From: an uncultured Pseudomonadota bacterium
GTDB lineage: Bacteria; Pseudomonadota; Alphaproteobacteria; Rs-D84
Reading direction: 5' to 3'
DNA: 12,461 bases
Assembly: GCA_902776515.1 (NCBI GenBank)
Contig: CACYQE010000015.1
Location: forward strand, 1 to 12,461
In this document: positions 7,301-12,461 of the stretch, in pieces
How positions within the stretch are numbered: the stretch's first letter is position 1
How the letters are laid out: each line of letters begins with the position of its first letter
Translations under genes and position numbers: made by a program
Notes under the pieces: generated by a model
Seen by the model: only the letters and a program-made list of their open reading frames with translations
What the model was told of the DNA's origin: nothing
Databases searched by the model: none

Positions 7301-8671
7301 GGTTCTACTGTAACCGCCAATGCCGATATGACATTGTATCAACAATGTATCCCAGATAGATACACTGTTACTGTTAATTGTGGGGAAAATGCTACTCCTG
7401 AATATACCACTTTGACATGTACCTATGGGGAAACTTGCAATTTATCTGGTTCATGCACAGCAAGCACAGGTTATTATTTTGAAAACCAATTTATTGCGAA
7501 TGATTCTAGTTCAACAACAGTTAACGGTAGCTTTACGTATAATTATACGCAAGATATGACTTTCATGGCGGTTGTTAATCCCCGTACTGCTACTTTGAAT
7601 TATGACTGTGCAGCCCCCAGTACAACGGGTAGTGGTGGTTCTGTACAGATTGCTTACGGTCAGCCGGTTGCACCCGCGACCGGCTGTGTTGTAAATCCCG
7701 GTTATAATGAAAATTCTTGTTTTTACGCTCGTAATTATGAGACCTTTGGAACGGTTGGCGAAAATTATACGTTGACCAACTTTGGCACTCAGAATAACGT
7801 TTATTACAACTGCAATGGATTAAGAAGTGCTGTTACATTTGATTGTGATATTTGGGGTGCGTCCAATCAGACCCCAGTCATTGATAATTTTCAGTTCGGT
7901 GATACTTATAATCGTCCAATTAATAACTGTGTGTATGCAAATGACTTTTCTGGGTATACATGCAATGGTTGGTTGGTTTCAGGAACGAGTCAAGTGTTGT
8001 CAGAACAAGGAACTTGGCCATTTAATGATGGTGCTGCGGTTACACTTATCCCAAATTGTTCACCCGGAACATATGAAGTTACGTGGACATGCGGAACAGG
8101 AACAGTCGATCAGGGGCAAACAATAGCAATGAATTTAACATACGGTCAATCGTTCACAGTTCCAGATTGTGGCGGTTCAAATTCTGGATATAACAATTGT
8201 TATGCCTATGGCACTCCAAATTATCTGGCGGGTGAAGAGGCTGTCAGTAAATTCACAGCGAGTATTGATTCCACACAAATTAATTGTGATCCCAACAATT
8301 ATAATGTAACGGTGAATGGTTGTAACGAAATCCAGACTACTGATGGCTATATATTACAACCAAGAGGAAATACGGTTACACTTGGTCGCACCACTCCTGT
8401 CAGTTCATCTTTATGCTATTATAATCCACAAAAAATGAATTGTGTGTTTAGCAGTACCGATGGCTATTTTTATTATTATTCAGGTGGTAGTAGTTTAGGG
8501 TATGTGCATCAAACCCCATCTGATGGGAATATTTTGGCTAATTGCTGTTATGTTGGGGAATGCACTGAAACATGGTGTAGTGGTTATGAGCAGTGCAGTC
8601 AAGAATGGTGTACCAACAATAATGGTTCGTGGGATGGAACCAACTGTAAGACAACAAACAGTCAGAACTGA
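4316..8671 (+). CDS. Giant exported Cys-rich protein with InlB-B-like repeats (1451 aa)
   Basis: I recognise the architecture but no named family. A signal peptide (1-18, cleavage after PAFA) is followed by an acidic Tyr-rich stretch (19-48) and a low-complexity Arg/Ala/Thr/Ser region (about 55-235). Next come helical Cys segments: C249-x6-C256 near a coiled coil (about 278-315), a Cys ladder at 486, 493, 500 and 507, and C-x6-C pairs at 626/633, 680/687 and 715/722. From about 936 to 1400, six beta-rich units begin with R/T-Y-x-V-T-type strands and resemble the InlB B-repeat (Listeria-Bacteroides repeat) fold, often found in surface adhesins. The C-terminus is Cys/Trp-rich (CTETWCSGY, QEWC). 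No beta-barrel, LPXTG or autotransporter domain is visible, so the route past the inner membrane is unclear. It has its own promoter and terminator. A surface or envelope structural role is inference. Confidence 0.85.
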   Translation: MKRIAIFLSGLLALPAFAEVAPVYLDDGVVYADAEYYDDADVMDEEVQETSDVNSSKNASKPAVSSRSVSSSRVKASRTVPSGAVTAVSGRASNGAAARAVAARSTNNTSPRANTARTTTNRATTNRTATAGATRATVSRASVAGAATRATGGVAGSSKTRTVSGRGSTSATRARTGTLYTANSAARVSVGDRVMAGNRDTSRVGTNVRVPAIRSGSMTYTAANTNTSSAATATSTTELDELAELTDYCKAQYANCMDNYCNVLDDNQGRCSCSANLKNYSKAETTLKQVTEELQDVAQKIKYIGLNTRDVETLFTQTEAELKMQSTSDNSNIKTSLDKIRNMIVDVQSGSSTGTTSTDVAFDLSGLLDFNIDSTGFDLSAFLGSFSTTSNTSSIKNQRGEQLYKTATARCKANVLNSCVAQGVDAAIITNSYDLEIDKQCIAYERSLNDSNDQMAATVRNAKFVLQNARLLVSRQKNEYGDMRQCVSALDSCMQDDFVCGSEYEKCLDPTGRYIVNGELVVGSQPGQAIDPNLTLDSAADSNVCKVNLYKTWNMPGSSSCTSSTYTAGTNQGNAWGTGPDDTLANYIDATVTTTSAQNGSVNMSEYLQNKIGYVDNSSGLNYGMCVSVLNKCQDYTYTGAGTNAKYNPKNDVIKQYLARVLVQIKAKQDEILNDYAANCVTDVTNCLNTNNYPSGSSAANTANSVQQRVAINACRSTILTCMSVTGYSTENPTPAQLANWVYGILGQVQTTTNSTTNVGYVPSQKMISYHCDDIGATSNNVTPVTVSTTNRWQHKNACQPKNGYTCVYCNPGVTCTTSDATNQLSTPDNYNLTDRPYEREGSSVIEYVCSEDTTSYAGENQLSSIFGNLDDINGISFVNNASVAVGDATNSFVFNPTDIFTLDPNYSCSYSYNNQPVYSGDTVTLVNGQTFSITCTQDRYTVTYNCNSNAECGLNNNNCETTVHANQAFNPNGCTTPTGYFCNYFTDSSYNNAAGSTVTANADMTLYQQCIPDRYTVTVNCGENATPEYTTLTCTYGETCNLSGSCTASTGYYFENQFIANDSSSTTVNGSFTYNYTQDMTFMAVVNPRTATLNYDCAAPSTTGSGGSVQIAYGQPVAPATGCVVNPGYNENSCFYARNYETFGTVGENYTLTNFGTQNNVYYNCNGLRSAVTFDCDIWGASNQTPVIDNFQFGDTYNRPINNCVYANDFSGYTCNGWLVSGTSQVLSEQGTWPFNDGAAVTLIPNCSPGTYEVTWTCGTGTVDQGQTIAMNLTYGQSFTVPDCGGSNSGYNNCYAYGTPNYLAGEEAVSKFTASIDSTQINCDPNNYNVTVNGCNEIQTTDGYILQPRGNTVTLGRTTPVSSSLCYYNPQKMNCVFSSTDGYFYYYSGGSSLGYVHQTPSDGNILANCCYVGECTETWCSGYEQCSQEWCTNNNGSWDGTNCKTTNSQN
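7133..8527 (+). repeat. Six protein-level InlB-B-like repeat units inside the giant protein
   Basis: Unit starts fall at residues 940 (RYTVTYNC), 1015 (RYTVTVNC), 1090 (RTATLNYDC), 1170 (RSAVTFDC), 1252 (TYEVTWTC) and 1328 (NYNVTVNGC), giving spacings of 75, 75, 80, 82 and 76. Several units contain a central Y/F-G-x-x motif (TYGET, AYGQP, FGDTY, TYGQS) and a later GY motif, as in InlB B-repeats. Cys appears early and late in most units, suggesting one disulfide per unit. DNA identity between units is low, so the duplication is old. The end coordinate is approximate. Confidence 0.7.
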
Positions 8672-8675
8672 TTAT

Positions 8676-8704
8676 ATGTTCGCACGAATGTGCGAACATT
8701 TTTT
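8676..8704 (+). terminator. Rho-independent terminator of the 1451-aa gene
   Basis: A perfect 10-bp stem (8676-8685 with 8690-8699) closes a GAAT loop and runs into six T residues (8699-8704). It begins only 4 nt after the stop codon. No matching T-run is present on the other side, so it should work mainly for the plus strand. Confidence 0.9.
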
Positions 8705-8767
8705 ATTCATCGAATCCCATATAACGTGCACAATAATCACAAGCTATTAACACTAACCACAATATAC

Positions 8768-9097
8768 TTAATGATGCAATACGATGTGACTGATTATTCC
8801 AAACAGACTTAAAACAGTTATACAGATTAAAATTATCAACTGGATACGGTGATGATGTGTTTCACTACAATGTTTACAATCACAATCGCGGTTATTAAAA
8901 TACATAATCCACGACAAAATCAACATCAACCCGGAAAATATGAATACCCACTTTTCAATGCTTTCGGGTATTAATTCATGGTCCGCAATGCCCGGTGCAA
9001 CCAACCCAACCAAACCCAATACTACGGGCAATACACAACAAAACAGATGTGGTAAAATTCCCGCAATAATTCCGAACTTAATCGCTTTGTTTTTCAT
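8768..9097 (-). CDS. Small three-helix membrane protein with a Cys-Cys motif (109 aa)
   Basis: Hydrophobic segments at about 7-36, 49-66 and 84-105 predict three membrane spans. The first contains HLFCCVLP, where the paired Cys in a membrane helix recalls small mercury/metal transporters of the MerT/MerC type. A loop after the second span has CDCKHC followed by HHH, a plausible soft-metal binding patch. The family link is a resemblance only; I cannot assign a metal. The frame is open upstream to 9148, but that would overlap the tRNA. I choose ATG at 9097 (MKNKAIKF), which has AAAAGG 7 nt upstream. The gene begins 21 nt after the tRNA-Arg CCA end, with no room for its own promoter, so it is probably transcribed with the tRNA. 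Confidence 0.75.
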   Translation of the reverse strand: MKNKAIKFGIIAGILPHLFCCVLPVVLGLVGLVAPGIADHELIPESIEKWVFIFSGLMLILSWIMYFNNRDCDCKHCSETHHHRIQLIILICITVLSLFGIISHIVLHH

Positions 9098-9118
9098 CTT
9101 TTTGCCTTTTGATGTTTT

Positions 9119-9194
9119 TGGTATCCCCAGTCGGAATCGAACCAACATCTAATTCTTAGGAGGAACTTGTTCTATCCAATTGAACTATGGGGAC
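9119..9194 (-). tRNA. tRNA-Arg (anticodon CCU)
   Basis: The minus strand folds as a complete 76-nt tRNA including an encoded CCA (complement of 9119-9121). It has a 7-bp acceptor stem (one terminal G-U), a 4-bp D stem GTTC/GAAC with GG in the loop, and a 5-bp anticodon stem with loop CTCCTAA. A 4-nt variable region precedes a T arm with loop TTCGATT. The anticodon CCT reads AGG codons. A promoter lies just upstream and a protein gene just downstream. Confidence 0.95.
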
Positions 9195-9205
9195 ACGCAG
9201 GTGTT

Positions 9206-9234
9206 ATTTTAATCCTGTGATTTTGATATTGCAA
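9206..9234 (-). promoter_or_regulatory. Predicted tRNA-Arg promoter, sharing its -35 with fabH
   Basis: On the minus strand, TTGCAA (9229-9234, palindromic), a 17-bp spacer and TAAAAT (complement of 9206-9211) form a near-ideal promoter. Transcription would begin about 5 nt before the mature tRNA 5' end at 9194. The -35 box is the same six bases used by the divergent fabH promoter. Confidence 0.65.
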
Positions 9235-9257
9235 CATTTATTAATGAATTGTATAAT
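9229..9257 (+). promoter_or_regulatory. Predicted fabH-ihfA promoter, sharing its -35 with tRNA-Arg
   Basis: TTGCAA (9229-9234), a 17-bp spacer and a perfect TATAAT (9252-9257) form a strong promoter. The start of transcription would be near 9264. This rules out the upstream in-frame start at 9249 and supports ATG at 9288. Confidence 0.75.
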
Positions 9258-9287
9258 GCAATCCAGGTTACAAAGGGGCGGTTTCGT

Positions 9288-10226
9288 ATGGGAAACAGAT
9301 TAATAGGTTATGGTTCTTATTTGCCAAAGCGGGTAATGACCAATGCCGATTTTGCACGCGTTATGGATACGTCCGATGAGTGGATTGTCGAACGGACCGG
9401 GATTCGTGAACGCCATTTTGCCGCCGAAAATGAAACTGTGGCCGATATGGCATTGACTGCGGCCGATGCGGCATTGAAAAACGCCGGTATTGGTGTTGAT
9501 GATTTGGATATGATAATTGTCGCAACCACAAGCCCGGAATTGGATTTCCCGTCCGTTGCGGTTCAGGTTATGGGGCGTTTAGGGGCAACAAAAAATATGC
9601 CGGCGTTTGATGTGCGTGGTGCCTGTACGGGCTATATTTATGCGTTGCATTGTGCACGTGCTTTCTTTACATCTGGGATGTGTGAACGGATTATGATCAT
9701 TGGTGCGGAAAAAATGTCCCGGTTTGTGGATATGACGGATCGTTCAACCGCGGTTCTGTTCGGTGATGGTGCGGGTGCGTTGATTTTTGAACGTTCTACT
9801 TCAAGCTATTCTGGGATTATTGATACGGTTGTTATGTCTGATGGCAAATTGTTTGATATGTTGCACGGTTCGCCAGAGCACAAGATTATAATGAATGGGC
9901 CGGAAACATACAAAAAGGCCGTCACATTAATGCCCGAAGCTGCACGCTATATAATGGAACACGCCGGTATAACCGCCGATGATGTCGATTGGATTGTGCC
10001 GCATCAGGCTAATTTACGTATTATACAATCGGGGGCCAAACGTTTGGGATTCCCGTTGGAAAAAATTCTGGTTACGGTGGATAAACACGCCAATACCAGT
10101 GGGGCTTCGGGTGCGTTAGCATTGGCCTATGCATTCGATAATAACATTATTAAAAAAGGACAATTGGTTTTGTATCCCGCGTTCGGCAGTGGCCTGACGT
10201 GGGGTGCGGCCTTAATCAGGGTGTAA
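9288..10226 (+). CDS. fabH: Beta-ketoacyl-ACP synthase III
   Basis: FabH condenses acetyl-CoA with malonyl-ACP to start type II fatty acid synthesis in the cytoplasm. The Cys-His-Asn triad is visible: C113 in GACTGY, H239 in PHQANLR and N269 in HANTSGASG. The N-terminal TSDEWI and RTGIRERH motifs and the C-terminal FGSGLTWG motif are typical. At 312 aa it is slightly shorter than the E. coli enzyme (about 317), with a compact stretch near 190-205. I start at MGNRLIGYG because AAAGGGG lies just upstream and the predicted promoter lies between this ATG and the previous start codon. Only 3 nt separate its stop from ihfA, so the two are co-transcribed. The plsX gene that often precedes fabH is absent; a divergent tRNA takes its place. 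Confidence 0.96.
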   Translation: MGNRLIGYGSYLPKRVMTNADFARVMDTSDEWIVERTGIRERHFAAENETVADMALTAADAALKNAGIGVDDLDMIIVATTSPELDFPSVAVQVMGRLGATKNMPAFDVRGACTGYIYALHCARAFFTSGMCERIMIIGAEKMSRFVDMTDRSTAVLFGDGAGALIFERSTSSYSGIIDTVVMSDGKLFDMLHGSPEHKIIMNGPETYKKAVTLMPEAARYIMEHAGITADDVDWIVPHQANLRIIQSGAKRLGFPLEKILVTVDKHANTSGASGALALAYAFDNNIIKKGQLVLYPAFGSGLTWGAALIRV

Positions 10227-10229
10227 AAA

Positions 10230-10514
10230 ATGGCAACAATAACAAGAAATGATTTAGCATTACGCTTGCGTGATAAATTTGGTTTTACCGCCGCCCAGGC
10301 TGGTAAATTGGTTGATTTGGTGTTCGATGAAATATGCGAATCTTTGATTAATGGTGAAGAAGTCAAATTTGCCGGTTTTGGCAGTTTTAAGATTTTAAAT
10401 AAATCTGCACGTATTGGTCGTAACCCAAAAACCGGCGAAACAGCCATTGTTTCTGCACGCAAAGTTGCCGCTTTTCGTCCGTGCAGTGAATTTAGAAAGC
10501 GGGTTGCAAAATAA
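10230..10514 (+). CDS. ihfA: Integration host factor subunit alpha (HU/IHF family)
   Basis: This 94-aa DNA-bending protein has the full HU/IHF fold: an N-terminal helical dimerisation region (MATITRNDLA to about 45), the VKFAGFGSF turn, the beta arm with GRNPKTGE carrying the intercalating Pro, and the closing AFRPCSEFRKRV. Arm and tail sequences favour IHF alpha over HU or IHF beta, and the position directly after fabH is the usual alphaproteobacterial location of ihfA. IHF bends DNA by inserting the arm prolines and serves in recombination, replication and transcription. Its start follows the fabH stop by 3 nt, with an AGGG site inside the end of fabH, so coupled translation is likely. The IHF beta partner is not in the window. 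Confidence 0.9.
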   Translation: MATITRNDLALRLRDKFGFTAAQAGKLVDLVFDEICESLINGEEVKFAGFGSFKILNKSARIGRNPKTGETAIVSARKVAAFRPCSEFRKRVAK

Positions 10515-10535
10515 ATTTATGTGCAAAAAAATTAA

Positions 10536-10559
10536 CCGCCCTTGTGGGCGGCTTTGTTT
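10536..10559. terminator. Bidirectional terminator between ihfA and the M13 peptidase
   Basis: A 6-bp GC stem (10536-10541 with 10546-10551) closes a TTGT loop. The plus strand continues CTTTGTTTT. On the minus strand the stem is followed by TTAATTTTTTT (complement of 10525-10535). It can therefore serve both ihfA and the convergent peptidase gene, whose stop codon begins at 10561 on the minus strand. Confidence 0.8.
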
Positions 10560-12460
10560 TACCATAATTTTACACGTTTTTCTGGTTCAATATATAATTT
10601 GTTTTTATTTGTTACGTTAAATGCATCGTACCATGCATCAATGTGTGGCAATATACCATTTACACGATTACGTGCCAATGAATGTTCATTGGTTTTGGTT
10701 AATCGTAATGCTTCGGCATCACGAATGTTTGATGCCCATGCCCCAGCGTACGCAATAAAGAAACGCATGTCCGGTGTCAAACCATCAATCGTATTTGATG
10801 GTGTTCCAAAGTTTTTATATGCGGTATAGGATATTGTAACACCACCATAATCCGCCAGATTTTCACCCAACGTAAATTCGCCATTTGCATTGATACCCGG
10901 TGCAATTACAATTTTATTAAAGAAATCACGCATAACATTCGCACGCTTGGTAAAGCCTTCTGCATCCGCCTTGGTCCACCAATCACGCAAGTTTCCGTTT
11001 TTATCAAACTGACGACCAGAATCATCAAAACCATGTGTCATTTCGTGGCCGATAATACATCCAATTGCACCATAGTTAAATGCATCATCGGCATCCATAT
11101 CAAAAAATGGTGGTTGTAATATACCGGCCGGGAAACAAATTTCATTTGTAGACGGATCATAATACGCATTTATTTCGTGTGCGTTCATATACCAAATAGT
11201 TGGGTCTTTTTCTTTACCGATTTTGTCCAACCAAAAACTATCTTCAAATTCATTAACACGAATCATATTTTCCAATAATGAATCATTTGAATCAATTACA
11301 AGTTTTGAATAGTCACGCCATTTGTCGGGATAACCAATTTTTGCCTTGAATGAATTTAGTTTATCCAACGCCTGGGATTTAGTTTCGTCCGACATCCAAT
11401 CCAGATTTTTTATTCTGGTTTCGTATGCACGACGTAAATTTTCCACCAATTGTTCCATACGTTTTTTTGCCGCCGCAGGAAAGTATTTTTTTACATACAG
11501 ATGACCAATTTCTTCACCAATTGTTCCGTTTAATATCGCAATTGCACGTTTCCAGCGGGGCTTTTGTTCTTTTTGACCGGCCATTTTACGATTGTAAAAA
11601 TCAAATGAAATTTCGTATGTTTCATCGTCTAAAAACGCATCGGACATCAGAATAACACGGTATTTTAAATAGGTTTTTATTAAATCTAAATCCGTATCAT
11701 GCATTATTGCGATTGATTCAGATATTGCATTTGGTTGATTTATATTTATAAATTTTGCGGCATCTGCCCCACGGGCGGTTAAATACGCATCCCAATCAAA
11801 CCCAGAAAATTTTTCTTTGATTTCAGTCAAAGACATTTTGTGATAATTTGCGTGCGGGTCACGCAACAGTTCTTTTTTGTGAAAAGATTTTGCCATGCGT
11901 TCTTCGATTGCATAAAGTTTTTTTGCATCAACCTTGATACCAAAATTCTTCATTTGTTTTTCGATAAAATCGAGATATTGTTTGCGAATTTCAACTGTCT
12001 TTTTATCTGTGTCAAAAAAGTAATCGCGTGATAAACCAATTCCGCCCTGACCGATATTGTAAATAAAATGGTCGCTGTCTTTTTCATCCAGTGCAACGCC
12101 ATCTGACCAAAAGGCGGATGACATTTTATGAAACCGACCAAGAAATTTTGGTAATTCATTAACAGATTTTATTGCATCAATTTCATCCAGATATTTTTTT
12201 ACAGGTTCTATTTTTTCCTGGTTTAATTTTTCTGCATCCATTGCAATTTTATACAACGTTCCTATCTTGCCGTTATCATTTTCTGCAATTTCACGAACGC
12301 GTTCAAGATTTGTGTTAGCCAAAATTTCAAAAGAACCGTATCGTGTATAATCGTCAGGAATCGGATGAGATTTTTGCCAACCCAAGGTTGCATATTCAAA
12401 AAAGTCATCCCCGGGTATTATCGTTAAATCCATATTTTCTTGTTTGATGCCTGTAATCAT
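10559..12460 (-). CDS. pepO: M13 (neprilysin/PepO) family zinc metallopeptidase, 5' end at window edge
   Basis: The family cleaves peptides on the amino side of hydrophobic residues using one zinc ion. Zinc ligands and catalytic residues are visible: H472-E473-M-T-H476 and E533 in GENLAD, with D537. The substrate-binding NAYY motif lies before the catalytic helix, and the C-terminus ends EKRVKLW, as in many bacterial members. The N-terminal PGDDFFEYATLGW matches the start of the M13 domain. The 633 residues seen are close to a full bacterial M13 domain. The ATG at 12458-12460 lies one base from the window end, so a signal peptide or lipid anchor may be cut off. If the start is at this ATG or at M10, the enzyme would be cytoplasmic. 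It converges on ihfA. Confidence 0.93.
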   Translation of the reverse strand: MITGIKQENMDLTIIPGDDFFEYATLGWQKSHPIPDDYTRYGSFEILANTNLERVREIAENDNGKIGTLYKIAMDAEKLNQEKIEPVKKYLDEIDAIKSVNELPKFLGRFHKMSSAFWSDGVALDEKDSDHFIYNIGQGGIGLSRDYFFDTDKKTVEIRKQYLDFIEKQMKNFGIKVDAKKLYAIEERMAKSFHKKELLRDPHANYHKMSLTEIKEKFSGFDWDAYLTARGADAAKFININQPNAISESIAIMHDTDLDLIKTYLKYRVILMSDAFLDDETYEISFDFYNRKMAGQKEQKPRWKRAIAILNGTIGEEIGHLYVKKYFPAAAKKRMEQLVENLRRAYETRIKNLDWMSDETKSQALDKLNSFKAKIGYPDKWRDYSKLVIDSNDSLLENMIRVNEFEDSFWLDKIGKEKDPTIWYMNAHEINAYYDPSTNEICFPAGILQPPFFDMDADDAFNYGAIGCIIGHEMTHGFDDSGRQFDKNGNLRDWWTKADAEGFTKRANVMRDFFNKIVIAPGINANGEFTLGENLADYGGVTISYTAYKNFGTPSNTIDGLTPDMRFFIAYAGAWASNIRDAEALRLTKTNEHSLARNRVNGILPHIDAWYDAFNVTNKNKLYIEPEKRVKLW

Positions 12461-12461
12461 C

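Noticed and set aside
9122..9148. N-terminal extension of the small membrane protein to 9148
   Set aside because: The extra 17 residues would be encoded by the tRNA-Arg gene; ATG at 9097 has its own ribosome binding site.

Overview
The window looks like a chromosomal segment of an uncultured, fairly AT-rich Alphaproteobacterium, probably host- or gut-associated. The main support is the gene order fabH-ihfA, familiar in Alphaproteobacteria, and short dispersed palindromic repeats of the kind that translate on one strand as '...EIPAFAGMT'. Two large, Cys-rich secreted proteins resemble nothing with an established function. The taxonomic call is inference; no marker gene such as 16S rRNA is present.

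Layout. Bases 1-221: a 95-bp MITE-like repeat and a promoter. 222-1505 (+): a secreted Cys-rich protein with a GTG start. 1506-1957: a repeat-rich gap with a second copy of the 95-bp element, tandem repeats and a terminator for the next gene. 1958-2293 (-): a small protein of unknown function with a strong ribosome binding site. 2551-4134 (-): a phospholipase D superfamily lipoprotein resembling ClsC/YmdC cardiolipin synthases. 4135-4315: divergent promoters. 4316-8671 (+): a 1451-residue exported protein with a basic low-complexity region, helical C-x6-C segments and six InlB-B-like repeats, closed by a perfect terminator. 8768-9097 (-): a small membrane protein lying 21 nt downstream of tRNA-Arg(CCU) at 9119-9194 (-). 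9288-10226 (+) fabH and 10230-10514 (+) ihfA form a tight pair. 10559-12460 (-): an M13 zinc metallopeptidase reaching the window edge and convergent with ihfA across a shared terminator.

How the parts relate. The centre of the window concerns the envelope: two exported Cys-rich proteins and a periplasm-facing lipid enzyme, perhaps with the small Cys-containing membrane protein. The right side is housekeeping: start of fatty acid synthesis (FabH), DNA bending (IHF alpha), a tRNA and a peptidase. Promoters readable by eye use -10 boxes TAAAAT or TATAAT with -35 boxes TTGCAA, TTGCAC, TTGCCA or TAGACA. The neatest regulatory arrangement is the tRNA/fabH gap, where one palindromic TTGCAA can serve as the -35 box in both directions with 17-bp spacers each way.

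The best candidates for undescribed biology are the 1451-residue protein, the C-terminal Cys module of the 427-residue protein together with the repeats that bracket its gene, and the apparent tRNA-mRNA transcript. No CRISPR array, insertion sequence, integrase, phage gene or recognised defence system is visible.
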